Origin: Bowmanella yangjiangensis
GTDB lineage: Bacteria; Pseudomonadota; Gammaproteobacteria; Enterobacterales; Alteromonadaceae
Direction of reading: 5' to 3'
Assembly: GCF_017255015.1 (NCBI RefSeq)
Contig: NZ_JAFKCS010000010.1
Coordinates: 537-64,536, forward strand
Length of the DNA: 64,000 nt
The notes beneath the pieces were generated by a model, which worked only from the letters and a program-made list of their open reading frames with translations, was not told where the DNA came from and made no database searches. The translations under genes were made by a program, and so were the position numbers. Position 1 is the first letter of the stretch. Every line of letters starts with the position of its first letter. Shown piece by piece: positions 17,903 through 27,067 of the stretch.

Positions 17903-18775
17903 ATGAATTTAAAGGACATTCCTTTTGCCCAGCGCCAGCGCCTGGCCTATATCGACTTTGTGCTGTTATTTAAAGGCCATCTGACCCGCCAGGATCTGAT
18001 TAACCGCTTCGAGGTGGGCTTATCTGCCGGTACCCGCGACTTTAATCTGTATAAAGAGCTGGCTCCCAGCAATATCCATTACGACACCCGCTTAAAGCAG
18101 TATTTTCAAACCCCGGGCTTTAAACCGCTGTTTGCCCATGACGCCAAAAAGACTCTGGCCAAGCTTGCCGCTGATATCAGTGACGGCTTTGACGCCATTG
18201 GCGATCTCAGCTTTCCGGTTGAAGCGCCCAGCCAGCTTAATGTGCCGGATATTTTTGTCGTTGCGCGTATTATTCAGGCGATTTTAAATGGCCGGGCGGT
18301 CAAGGTGATTTACACCTCACTGTCCAGCGGTTCGGCGGCCCGGGAAATGGTGCCGCATAGTATTATCGATAACGGCTTGCGCTGGCATGTACGCGGCTTT
18401 GACCGTAAAACCCAGACCTTTCGCGACTTTGTGCTGACCCGCTTAAGCTCAGTGACACTGCTAGACAAAGCCCCGCAGCCCAATGAAGAGCCAAGCGAAG
18501 ATCATCAGTGGCAGCGCCAGATGCCGATCAAATTGGTACCGCATCCGCATAATGTTAAACACCCCACCGCCATTGAACTGGACTACGGTATGCAAAACGG
18601 CGCACTGGAACTTAACGTGCGCGCTGCCCTGGCCGGTTATCTGCTAAGGCGCTGGAATGTGGATTGCACCGAAGATGCCAGCCTAAGGGGAGGGGAATAC
18701 CAACTCTGGCTGGAAAACCAGCAAAGCCTGTATGGCGCTGAGAATCTGGCTATCGCGCCTGGGTATAAAAGCTGA
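17903..18775 (+). CDS. WYL-domain transcriptional regulator (BrxR/CapW-like)
   Basis: 290 aa. An N-terminal winged helix-turn-helix (about 15-85, with HLTRQDLINRFEVG) is followed by a WYL ligand-binding domain (about 120-200, AVKVIYTSLSSG through NGLRWHVRGFD) and a C-terminal extension. This architecture matches the BrxR/CapW regulators that sit at the head of defence operons and repress them until infection. Here it is the first gene before the type I restriction-modification genes, in the same direction. The regulatory role is inferred from family and position. Confidence 0.8.
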   Translation: MNLKDIPFAQRQRLAYIDFVLLFKGHLTRQDLINRFEVGLSAGTRDFNLYKELAPSNIHYDTRLKQYFQTPGFKPLFAHDAKKTLAKLAADISDGFDAIGDLSFPVEAPSQLNVPDIFVVARIIQAILNGRAVKVIYTSLSSGSAAREMVPHSIIDNGLRWHVRGFDRKTQTFRDFVLTRLSSVTLLDKAPQPNEEPSEDHQWQRQMPIKLVPHPHNVKHPTAIELDYGMQNGALELNVRAALAGYLLRRWNVDCTEDASLRGGEYQLWLENQQSLYGAENLAIAPGYKS

Positions 18776-18796
18776 GAAAAGCAGTAAGGATAAAAT

Positions 18797-19447
18797 GTGA
18801 CTAAGGCCACTATCGACAAATTGGATACCCTCAGCAGAACACGCTTATCCAAGCACTTTTTTATGCGTGACTTTTTGTATTCAGAAACTGCCGTAGCGCT
18901 GGGATTGGCTAATATACCTGACGATGAGGAACTGGCGATACAGGCAGGAAAGCAGCTTTGCGAGCAGGTATTGGAGCCTGTCCAGGCCGCCTGGGGCCGT
19001 ATTCATATCCGTTCGGCCTATCGTAATTGTGTGGTGAATCAGGCAGGAAATGAGTTGGGGGCGAATTGCGCCGCCAACGAGAAAAACTATGCCGCCCATA
19101 TTTGGGATAGGCGCGATAAAGACGGTTTTATGGGGGCCATGGCTTGCATCGTGATCCCGGCCTATGTGGATTATTACCAGCAAAGTGGCGATTGGACATC
19201 CTTGGCCTGGTGGCTACACCACCATATTCCCGGCTATCAGAAAATGACCTTTTATCGGAATCTCTGCGCTTTTAATATTCGCTGGCACGAGAACCCAGCC
19301 AAGCCCAAAGAGATCAAAACCAAAATTGCCGATCCACGCAGTAATAGTCAAAAGGCCATCTTACTCGATAACAACGCCAGTGACTTTTACGCCAGTATGC
19401 CGCCAGAGCAGCGTTATCAAGCCTGCTTACCAATGCTGGCAAAGTAG
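18797..19447 (+). CDS. Peptidase M15-like protein of the restriction island
   Basis: 216 aa. The opening LSKHFFMRDFLYSE and the later WGRIHIRSAYRN resemble the M15A-like fold of D-Ala-D-Ala carboxypeptidases and endolysins, but the usual zinc ligands are not obvious (HIWDRRDKDG replaces SxHxxGxAxD), so catalysis is doubtful. Start GTG at 18797 with AAGGA upstream; the ATG two bases earlier reads directly into a stop. It lies between the WYL regulator and hsdM in one direction, so it is probably an accessory gene of the locus. Confidence 0.6.
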   Translation: MTKATIDKLDTLSRTRLSKHFFMRDFLYSETAVALGLANIPDDEELAIQAGKQLCEQVLEPVQAAWGRIHIRSAYRNCVVNQAGNELGANCAANEKNYAAHIWDRRDKDGFMGAMACIVIPAYVDYYQQSGDWTSLAWWLHHHIPGYQKMTFYRNLCAFNIRWHENPAKPKEIKTKIADPRSNSQKAILLDNNASDFYASMPPEQRYQACLPMLAK

Positions 19448-19467
19448 CCAAATAACAAGGAAACCGC

Positions 19468-19644
19468 ATGTTTGAACTGGATTTAGCTGAGGTTTTAAGT
19501 ATTGTGCTCGCCAACAGCCCGGATATAGAAGGCCAAAAAGCCATGGTAGACAAAGTGGAGTCACTGATGGCCGAGGGTATGCAACAAAGCGAAGCGGTAG
19601 AACTGGTGTTTGGCCATTTGGTCAGTGATGCCAAGCCGCATTAA
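19468..19644 (+). CDS. Small acidic accessory protein before hsdM
   Basis: 58 aa, beginning MFELDLAEVLSIVLANSPDI and ending DAKPH. AAGGA lies 7 bp before the ATG. It is helical and acidic with no membrane segment. It is tightly packed between the M15-like gene (20 bp upstream) and hsdM (13 bp downstream), so it is very likely translated as part of the operon. Function unknown. Confidence 0.6.
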   Translation: MFELDLAEVLSIVLANSPDIEGQKAMVDKVESLMAEGMQQSEAVELVFGHLVSDAKPH

Positions 19645-19657
19645 CAGATAAAGAACA

Positions 19658-21220
19658 ATGAGAGAGTCAATGAATCCAGAGTCAGCCACGCAGGCCACTA
19701 AGAATACCATTAGTCAGGATGCCATTAACAAAGCCCTGTGGGCCGCCTGTGACACCTTCCGTGGCACCATCAGCGCCGATACCTATAAAGATTTTATTCT
19801 GACCATGTTGTTCCTGAAATATATCTCCGATGTATGGCAGGACCATTTTGAAGCCTATCGGGCCGAACATGGTGATGAGCCCGAACTGCTCGAAGAACTA
19901 ATGAAAAACGAGCGTTTTGTACTGCCTAAGGCGGCCGGTTTCTATGCCCTGTTTGAACGCCGTCACGAACCCGGTAACGGTGAGCGCATCGACCAAGCGC
20001 TGCACGCCATTGAAGAAGCCAACGGCACTAAACTGAAAGACGCCGGTAAAAGCGTGTTCCAGGACATCAGCTTTAACACCGACAAACTGGGGGAAGAAAA
20101 GCAAAAAAACACTATTCTGCGCCATCTGCTGGAAGACTTTGCCAAGCCCGAGCTTAACCTTAAGCCAAGCCGTGTTGGCACCCTGGATGTCATCGGTAAC
20201 GCCTACGAATACCTGATTAAAAACTTTGCCGCCAGCGGCGGCCAGAAAGCCGGTGAATTTTATACCCCGCCAGAGGTGTCTGATCTTATTGCCGAGCTGT
20301 TAGATCCACAGCCAGGCATGAGCATCTGCGACCCGGCCTGTGGCTCTGCGTCATTATTAATGAAGTGCGGCAGCAAAATACGCAGCAGGCACCACAGTAA
20401 AAATTATGCCCTGTACGGTCAGGAAGCCATTGGCTCAACCTGGTCGCTGGCTAAAATGAATATGTTTTTGCACGGCGAAGATAACCACAAAATTGAATGG
20501 GGCGATACCATTCGTAACCCCAAGCTGCTGGATAAAAACGGCGACTTAATACTGTTTGATATCGTGACCGCCAACCCACCGTTTTCCTTAGATAAATGGG
20601 GCCATGACGAAGCCGAACACGACAAGTTCAGCCGCTTCCGCCGTGGCGTACCGCCCAAAACCAAAGGCGACTACGCCTTTATCCTGCATATGATTGAAAC
20701 CCTGAAACCAAAAACCGGCCGCATGGGCGTGGTGGTGCCGCACGGCGTGTTATTCAGGGGGGCCAGCGAGGGCAGAATTCGCCAGCAACTGATTGACGAT
20801 AACCTGCTGGATGCCGTGATTGGCCTGCCGGAAAAACTGTTTTACGGCACCGGCATCCCGGCCGCAATTTTACTGTTTCGTCAGGATAAATACGACGATA
20901 AGGTGCTGTTTATTGATGCCAGTCGTGACTTTAAAGCCGGTAAAAATCAGAACCTTCTGACTGACGAAAATATAGCCAGGATCGTTGCCACCTATAAGGC
21001 CGGCGACACGGTGGACAAATACGCCTACGTCGCCAGCCTCGAAGAAATCAAAGAGAACGATTACAACCTGAACATCCCGCGCTACGTCGATACCTTTGAA
21101 GAAGAGGAAGAAATCGACCTGATGGCGGTGCGTGCCGAGCGTGAGCAGCTTAAAGCGCAACTGACCGAGCTGGAAATCGAGATGGCTAAGTATCTGGAGG
21201 AGTTGGGATATGGTGCCTAA
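19658..21220 (+). CDS. hsdM: Type I restriction-modification methyltransferase subunit HsdM
   Basis: 520 aa; adenine-N6 methyltransferase subunit that pairs with HsdS. The N-terminal HsdM domain (about 20-150, ALWAACDTFRGTISADTYKD) is followed by the catalytic domain, with S-adenosylmethionine motif DPACGSASLL near residue 225 and the target-base motif NPPF near residue 305. The C terminus is a charged helix. The start may be 19658 or 12 bases later; both keep the whole domain. The gene overlaps hsdS by 11 bp, typical of co-translated subunits. Confidence 0.95.
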   Translation: MRESMNPESATQATKNTISQDAINKALWAACDTFRGTISADTYKDFILTMLFLKYISDVWQDHFEAYRAEHGDEPELLEELMKNERFVLPKAAGFYALFERRHEPGNGERIDQALHAIEEANGTKLKDAGKSVFQDISFNTDKLGEEKQKNTILRHLLEDFAKPELNLKPSRVGTLDVIGNAYEYLIKNFAASGGQKAGEFYTPPEVSDLIAELLDPQPGMSICDPACGSASLLMKCGSKIRSRHHSKNYALYGQEAIGSTWSLAKMNMFLHGEDNHKIEWGDTIRNPKLLDKNGDLILFDIVTANPPFSLDKWGHDEAEHDKFSRFRRGVPPKTKGDYAFILHMIETLKPKTGRMGVVVPHGVLFRGASEGRIRQQLIDDNLLDAVIGLPEKLFYGTGIPAAILLFRQDKYDDKVLFIDASRDFKAGKNQNLLTDENIARIVATYKAGDTVDKYAYVASLEEIKENDYNLNIPRYVDTFEEEEEIDLMAVRAEREQLKAQLTELEIEMAKYLEELGYGA

Positions 21221-22415
21221 AGGATGGAGCGTGAAAACTCTTGGTGATCTAACGCATTACAGTGCTTTTGGCCCCCGTTTCTCATCAGATTTGTATTCTG
21301 AAAATGGAAACGTAGGGACCATTAGAACCACTGACCTTAATGATGAAGGCGAAATTAATTACTCTACCATTCCTTATGCAAACGTACCTGATTCGTTCAA
21401 AAGTCATTTTTTGGATGATGGAGATCTATTAATCACTAGATCTGGCTCATGCGGTATACCGTGTATTTTTGTAAGGCAGGATAAACCAGTCATCGCTGGA
21501 GCGTTCTTGATTCGGTTTGTTTTAAACGAGAAGGCCGACGCAACATTTCTTCATGCGTTGCTAAAGTCTGAGAAAGTGCAGATCAAGATACAAAACCTTG
21601 CATCTGGTGGCGTTCAAAAGAATTTGTCTGGTACAAATCTTAAGAAGTTGGAGTTGCTTGTCCCCCCACTTCCCGAACAAAAGAAAATCGCCCAAATCCT
21701 CTCCACCTGGGATAAGGCCATCACCACCACCGAACAACTGCTCGCCAACAGCCAGCAGCAGAAAAAAGCCCTGATGCAGCAACTGCTCACCGGCAAAAAG
21801 CGCCTGCTGGATAAGAACGGGGTTAGGTTTAGTGGGGAGTGGAAATGGCTGAAGGCCAGCGAGCTGTTCAAAACAGTATCAACCAAGAACAACTCCGAAA
21901 CTGAAGAACTATTAGCTGTAACACAAGATCTAGGGGTGTTGCCACGTTCTCTTCTCGAAAGACGTGTTGTTATGCCTGATGGTTCAACAAAAGGCTATAA
22001 GTTGGTCGTGCCTGGTAACTTCATCATTAGCCTGAGGTCATTCCAAGGTGGATTGGAGTACTCAAGCTACCGAGGCTTGGTGAGTCCCGCATACACTGTT
22101 TTAGCGCCAATCAAGACGATTAATGATGAATTCTTCAAGCATTATTACAAGTCTTATGATTTCATCGGGCACCTCGCTGTAGCAGTAATCGGAATTCGAG
22201 ACGGGAAACAGATTAGCTACAGCGATTTTTCATTTTTAAAACTGCCTTATCCAAGTTTGGAAGAGCAACAAAAAATCGCCGCCGCGCTTTCGAACGCCGA
22301 TCAGGGAATCACCGCTCTGCAACAAAAACTCGATGCATTAAAGCAAGAGAAAAAAGCCCTGATGCAGCAGTTGTTAACGGGTAAGCGAAGGGTAAAAGTT
22401 GAGGAGGCGGCATAA
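21210..22415 (+). CDS. hsdS: Type I restriction-modification specificity subunit HsdS
   Basis: 401 aa; the DNA-recognition subunit. Two target-recognition domains (about 1-150 and 205-350) are each followed by a conserved helical spacer: PPLPEQKKIAQILS with KKALMQQLLTGKKRLL in the middle, and LEEQQKIAAALSNA with KKALMQQLLTGKRR at the end. The two spacer-coding stretches near 21762 and 22350 are near-identical direct DNA repeats, which allow recombination between recognition domains. The recognised sequence cannot be read from the protein. It ends where a truncated DUF3800-like gene starts (TAATG). Confidence 0.93.
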   Translation: MVPKGWSVKTLGDLTHYSAFGPRFSSDLYSENGNVGTIRTTDLNDEGEINYSTIPYANVPDSFKSHFLDDGDLLITRSGSCGIPCIFVRQDKPVIAGAFLIRFVLNEKADATFLHALLKSEKVQIKIQNLASGGVQKNLSGTNLKKLELLVPPLPEQKKIAQILSTWDKAITTTEQLLANSQQQKKALMQQLLTGKKRLLDKNGVRFSGEWKWLKASELFKTVSTKNNSETEELLAVTQDLGVLPRSLLERRVVMPDGSTKGYKLVVPGNFIISLRSFQGGLEYSSYRGLVSPAYTVLAPIKTINDEFFKHYYKSYDFIGHLAVAVIGIRDGKQISYSDFSFLKLPYPSLEEQQKIAAALSNADQGITALQQKLDALKQEKKALMQQLLTGKRRVKVEEAA

Positions 22416-22555
22416 TGGACTTTGAAGTCTACTGTGACGAAAACCACCCAGAGCGGTTTACATCACAAAAGCCGACCGCAGATTATCTGATGATTGGTTC
22501 TTTATGGTTGCCAGCTGATTCGCTACGCTGGCTCAGCTGGCAGAAGCCTCGGTAA
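22415..22555 (+). pseudogene. Truncated DUF3800-like gene fragment
   Basis: 46 codons starting at an ATG that overlaps the hsdS stop. The beginning MDFEVYCDEN and YLMIGSLWLPAD match the N terminus of DUF3800 proteins, which often accompany type I restriction loci and have an RNase-H-like fold starting with an aspartate. After LPAD the sequence stops resembling the family and ends at TAA. The remaining 120 bp to the next gene do not restore the frame, so most of the gene has been deleted. Confidence 0.6.
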
Positions 22556-22678
22556 GTTCAACTGCCGATAGGCAGTGAATCCGTTGCTGATCATAGTGAT
22601 TAAAGATCGGAATGCAAGATGAGGCTCTGCAAATATTAACAGTATATATTTCGCTACAGCAAAGGCGAAGGAACTGGT

Positions 22679-23566
22679 ATGACAATACAAAAACGCCCCC
22701 GTATGATTCAGATATTTCTGCCTGGCGGCGATCCTGCCGGTATTCGTATTACCGAACAAACAACCTCGATTATCCGCCTGATTGAAGTGCCTCGTAGTGA
22801 TATTGCCGAGTTTGTCACTATGCCCGAAGCCAAACAGGTGGGGCTGTATTTTTTGCTTTCTGGTGACAATAAAGACGAATTGTATATTGGCCAGTCGGGC
22901 GCGGTGGGTAGCCGCCTGATGCAGCACCATAAGGATGAAAATAAAGATTGGGAGCGTGCCCTGGTGTTGGTGTCACTCACCAACAACCTGACCCAAACCC
23001 ATGTATTGTATTTAGAATCGCTGTCTATTGAAAAAGCCAAAAGCTGCCAGCGTTATAATCTGTTAAATGGCAATGGCGGTCAAAAACCGCATACGCCTGT
23101 GCCGCTAAAAGCCGATTGTGATGAGCTGCATGACATTGGCAGTTTATTATTGGCCACCCTTGGCTATCCGTTATTTGAACCCCTTACCGGGCCGACTGAG
23201 GCAAGCGCCGAACCGTTATTTATTTGCAGCCGCACCGGAGTTGAGGCCAAAGGTATTTATACCAATGAGGGTATGGTGGTACTAAAAGGCTCTTCAGCGC
23301 CGATGACTACCAAGCGCAAAACCGAGCAGCGCTTCTTTGATAAGCGCGACCAACTGCTGGCCAAAGGCGTGATTGCAGAGCAGGGAGAGCGTTTTGTGTT
23401 TCAACGCGATCACTTGTTTCAAACCCCCAGCGGGGCGTCGATGTTTTTGCTGTTGGGTACATCAAACGGTTGGCTGGACTGGAAAACAGAGCAGGGCGTG
23501 ACCTTGCATGATTATCAGGGGCGGGCGCTGGAGTCTGCCAGTAAGCAGCTAAGCGGTGGGGAGTAG
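22679..23566 (+). CDS. GIY-YIG nuclease family protein (DUF4357-type)
   Basis: 295 aa. The region about 55-140 reads as a GIY-YIG-like fold: VGLYFLLSG, then ELYIGQSGAVGSRLMQHH, then a conserved glutamate in LYLESLSIEKA and an asparagine in YNLLNGNGG. The C-terminal part (about 180-290, ICSRTGVEAKGIYTNEGMVVLKGS) matches the DUF4357 domain that is often fused to it. Such proteins are frequent passengers in type I restriction operons. It lies between hsdS and hsdR. Whether it cuts foreign DNA or has another role is not known. Confidence 0.8.
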   Translation: MTIQKRPRMIQIFLPGGDPAGIRITEQTTSIIRLIEVPRSDIAEFVTMPEAKQVGLYFLLSGDNKDELYIGQSGAVGSRLMQHHKDENKDWERALVLVSLTNNLTQTHVLYLESLSIEKAKSCQRYNLLNGNGGQKPHTPVPLKADCDELHDIGSLLLATLGYPLFEPLTGPTEASAEPLFICSRTGVEAKGIYTNEGMVVLKGSSAPMTTKRKTEQRFFDKRDQLLAKGVIAEQGERFVFQRDHLFQTPSGASMFLLLGTSNGWLDWKTEQGVTLHDYQGRALESASKQLSGGE

Positions 23567-23690
23567 CTCACTATGGCTGACAACCAGAAGCAGCACAATA
23601 CCGGCAATAAAATTGGTAAAGTTTCCTTTTGACAGTCAGTTATGCATTTAATGGTGGCGTCGGCAGACATCGAGTAAGTAAGGACAGCGT

Positions 23691-26600
23691 ATGACAAAAT
23701 TCACACCCAAATTTCAGGAAGAATACAGTGCCAAGTTACCGGCGCTGACGTTGTTGACCAACCTCGGGTGGTCGTTCCTCTCTCCTGAACTCGCCTTAGC
23801 CGCCCGTGGTGGTCGCTCCCAGCATCCTGCTTCCCGCGACACTGGCGCGTCCCTGCGTGGCGCCACCGATGAAGTGGTTTTGCGCCAGGTGCTACGCAGT
23901 GAGCTTCAAAAGCGCACTTTTACCTTTGCTGGTAACAGCTACCCGTTGTCTGAAAAGGCTATCGACAACCTGATTGCCGAGGTATGCAGCCCTGCACTTA
24001 ACGAAGGCCTGTTAACTGCCAATGAGCGCCTGTACAACCACCTGCTGTATGGCATATCAGTTACTGAATTTGTGGATGGTAAAAAGGCCAGCCCGACCGT
24101 TGCGCTGATTGACTGGCAAAACCCGGCCAATAACAGCTTTGTGTTTACCGAAGAGTTTACTGTTACCCGCTCGGGCGGAGTCGAGAGCCGCAGGCCCGAT
24201 ATTGTCTGCTTTGTAAATGGTATTCCTCTGGTGGTAATTGAGGCCAAGCGCCCGGATGGCAAGGCCCGAACTGGAAAAGGGGGAGGCCCCACCATTGACG
24301 AAGGCATTTCGCAAAGCCTGCGTAACCAGCGCCATGATGAAATCCCGTTATTGTTTGCCTATAGCCAGATGCTGCTTTCCATTAATGGCAACGAAGGCCG
24401 TTATGGCACCTGCGGTACGCCTGCTAAGTTCTGGGCCGCCTGGCGGGAAGAGGATATTTCTGACGCTGAGATGCACGCCATTAAAAACCAAACGCTGAAC
24501 AACGCGCAACTAACCAGTCTGTTCAGCCACCGACCAGCTAAAGATCTGGATTGGTATCAAAGCTTGTTAGCTTCCGGCAAGCTGGCAGTGACCGGTCAGG
24601 ATAGATTGCTGATCAGCCTGTTAAGCCCTGCACGGTTGCTGGAGATGACCCGTTACTTCACCTTGTTCGATAAAAAAGCTGGCAAGATCGTCGCACGCTA
24701 TCAGCAGGTGTTTGGCATCAAGCGCCTGATTGAACGCATCAATACCCGCAGCGTCTCCGGGGGCCGTGAAGGTGGCGTGATTTGGCACACCACCGGGTCG
24801 GGTAAGTCATTCACTATGGTGTTTTTAAGTAAGGCGCTGATCCTGCACGAAAGCCTGAAGCAATGCCGTATTGTGGTGGTGACTGACCGGGTAGACCTGG
24901 AAACCCAACTGAGTAAAACCTTCGCCTCTGGCGGCGAGCTGGCCGGCAAGAAAGACGTTGAGACCGCCATGGCCACCTCTGGAAAACGCCTGGCCGAGCA
25001 GATTGGCAAAGGTACTGAGCGAATTATCTTTTCGCTTATTCAGAAGTTTAATTCCGCCACCAAAATGCCTGAATGTGTAAACCACAGCGCTGACATCATT
25101 GTGCTGATCGACGAAGGCCACCGCAGCCAAGGTGGTGAAAACCATATCCGTATGAAGCAGGCGCTGCCCAATGCAGCCTTTGTCGCCTTCACCGGCACGC
25201 CACTGTTAAAAGACGACAAGACCACCAATAAGTTTGGCCCCATTGTGCACGCTTATACCATGCAACGTGCAGTGGAAGACCAGACTGTTACACCGCTGCT
25301 GTATGAAGAGCGCATTCCCGACCTGGATGTGAATGAACGCGCCATCGACAGTTGGTTTGAGCGTATTACCGAAGGGCTTTCAGACGAGCAAAAGGCCGAC
25401 CTAAAGCGCAAGTTTGCCAAGAAAGGCCAGGTTTACGGTGCGGATGATCGCATTCGTTTGATTGCCCTGGATATCGCCAACCATTTCGTGAAGAACATCG
25501 ACGAAGGTTTGAAAGGCCAGTTAGCCTGCGACAGTAAAGCCTCTGCCATTAAGTTCAAAAAATACCTGGATGAAGCAGGCTTGTTTGAATCTGCCGTCGT
25601 GATGAGCCCGCCGGATAGTCGTGAGGGCAATACTGCTGTAGATGAGGCCACCACACCCGAAGTCACCCAGTGGTGGAAGGACAATATTGGCAGCCAGGAC
25701 GAACAGGCATACACCAAACATATTATCGAACGCTTCGACAAAGACGATTCACTGAAGATACTCATCGTGGTCGATAAACTGCTCACCGGCTTTGATGAGC
25801 CGAAAAACGCAGTGCTGTATATCGACAAACCCTTGAAAGAGCATAATCTGATCCAGGCGATTGCACGGGTAAACCGTCTGCACCCTAAGAAAAAATTTGG
25901 CTTACTTATCGACTATCGCGGCATTCTGGCGGAACTGGATACCACCATTCAGAAATATCAGGATCTGGCCTCCCGCACTCAGGGCGGTTACGACATTAAT
26001 GATATTGCTGGCCTTTACAACCAGATGAGCACCGAGTACAAGCGCTTGCCACAGCTTTATAAGCAACTATGGGCCATATTCGATGGCGTGAAAAACAAGA
26101 ACGACATTGAACAATTGCGTCAGGTTTTGGTTCCAAAGATTGAAGAGCAAAAGCCTTTAGAGGCTGGAGAGAGCGGTGAGCTGGTTGACGTGCACCTGAA
26201 AGTACGGGAGGATTTTTATGAAGCCCTAACGGCCTTCGCAAGCTGCCTGAAGGTAGCGCTGCAATCAGCCACATTCTTTGAAGACAAGAGTTTTAGCGAC
26301 CAGGATCGCCGCCACTACAAAGAAACAGTGAAGCAATTTTCCAGTCTGCGCCAACTGGTGCAGCAAGATGCGGGCGAGAAGATTGATTACGACGAATACG
26401 CCGAACAAGTAAAAAAGCTGCTGGATAAGCATGTGGTGGGTGTTGAGGTTAAAGAACCCGGTGGCGTGTATGAAGTGGGCAAGATGGGCCAGAAGCAACA
26501 GCCAGAAGACTGGAGCGAAGATAAAACCCGCAACGAAACCGACATTATTAAAACCCGCGTAACCCGCACGATAGAACAAGAGCTGCGGGATGACCCTTAT

Positions 26601-27053
26601 GCTCAGGAAGCATTTTCCAAGCTGCTGCGCCAGGCCATTGAAGAAGCGGAAAGGCTATTCGACCACCCACTGAAACAGTACATGCTGTTCCGTGAATTTG
26701 AACAGCAAGTACAGGACAGACGATTGCATGACATACCAGATGCATTTGCCGGTAATCGCCATGCCCAGGCCTATTTTGGAGTCTTCAAGAAAATGTTGCC
26801 TGAAGCTTTGGCTGTACCCGACAGCCAGGTTCAGGACAAGTGGGTCAAAGTTGCTTTTGAAATTGACCTGGCGGTAGAAACCTCTGTCGCGGAAAACTCC
26901 ATCAACCCACAGAACATCGAAGCCGATATTCGTAAAAAGCTACTTCCCAGAATATTCCAGGAGTGCAAAGCCATTGGTGGCGGTATGGATCAGGCCAAGA
27001 AGATAGTTGAGATGATTGTTCAGATCACCCGGGTTGGATTAAACGGTGCTTGA
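23691..27053 (+). CDS. hsdR: Type I restriction-modification endonuclease/translocase subunit HsdR
   Basis: 1120 aa; the motor and nuclease subunit that cleaves DNA lacking the methylation mark. The N-terminal PD-(D/E)XK nuclease is visible as RPDIVCFVNGIPLVVIEAKR (about 168-190). The helicase core has Walker A TTGSGKS near residue 366, motif II DEGH near residue 473, and motif III FTGTP. The second RecA domain holds VVDKLLTGFDEP and a QAIARVNR motif. A long helical C terminus should bind the methyltransferase core. All catalytic motifs are intact, so the system is probably active. Confidence 0.95.
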   Translation: MTKFTPKFQEEYSAKLPALTLLTNLGWSFLSPELALAARGGRSQHPASRDTGASLRGATDEVVLRQVLRSELQKRTFTFAGNSYPLSEKAIDNLIAEVCSPALNEGLLTANERLYNHLLYGISVTEFVDGKKASPTVALIDWQNPANNSFVFTEEFTVTRSGGVESRRPDIVCFVNGIPLVVIEAKRPDGKARTGKGGGPTIDEGISQSLRNQRHDEIPLLFAYSQMLLSINGNEGRYGTCGTPAKFWAAWREEDISDAEMHAIKNQTLNNAQLTSLFSHRPAKDLDWYQSLLASGKLAVTGQDRLLISLLSPARLLEMTRYFTLFDKKAGKIVARYQQVFGIKRLIERINTRSVSGGREGGVIWHTTGSGKSFTMVFLSKALILHESLKQCRIVVVTDRVDLETQLSKTFASGGELAGKKDVETAMATSGKRLAEQIGKGTERIIFSLIQKFNSATKMPECVNHSADIIVLIDEGHRSQGGENHIRMKQALPNAAFVAFTGTPLLKDDKTTNKFGPIVHAYTMQRAVEDQTVTPLLYEERIPDLDVNERAIDSWFERITEGLSDEQKADLKRKFAKKGQVYGADDRIRLIALDIANHFVKNIDEGLKGQLACDSKASAIKFKKYLDEAGLFESAVVMSPPDSREGNTAVDEATTPEVTQWWKDNIGSQDEQAYTKHIIERFDKDDSLKILIVVDKLLTGFDEPKNAVLYIDKPLKEHNLIQAIARVNRLHPKKKFGLLIDYRGILAELDTTIQKYQDLASRTQGGYDINDIAGLYNQMSTEYKRLPQLYKQLWAIFDGVKNKNDIEQLRQVLVPKIEEQKPLEAGESGELVDVHLKVREDFYEALTAFASCLKVALQSATFFEDKSFSDQDRRHYKETVKQFSSLRQLVQQDAGEKIDYDEYAEQVKKLLDKHVVGVEVKEPGGVYEVGKMGQKQQPEDWSEDKTRNETDIIKTRVTRTIEQELRDDPYAQEAFSKLLRQAIEEAERLFDHPLKQYMLFREFEQQVQDRRLHDIPDAFAGNRHAQAYFGVFKKMLPEALAVPDSQVQDKWVKVAFEIDLAVETSVAENSINPQNIEADIRKKLLPRIFQECKAIGGGMDQAKKIVEMIVQITRVGLNGA

Positions 27054-27067
27054 GTGGGTTTAACCAA

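Noticed and set aside
23573-23632. 19-codon frame between the GIY-YIG gene and hsdR
   Set aside because: It has an ATG but no clear ribosome site or similarity; too short to support.
25100-25120. HsdR motif II reads DEGH instead of DEAH
   Set aside because: DEGH variants occur in HsdR proteins, so this is not a sign of inactivation.
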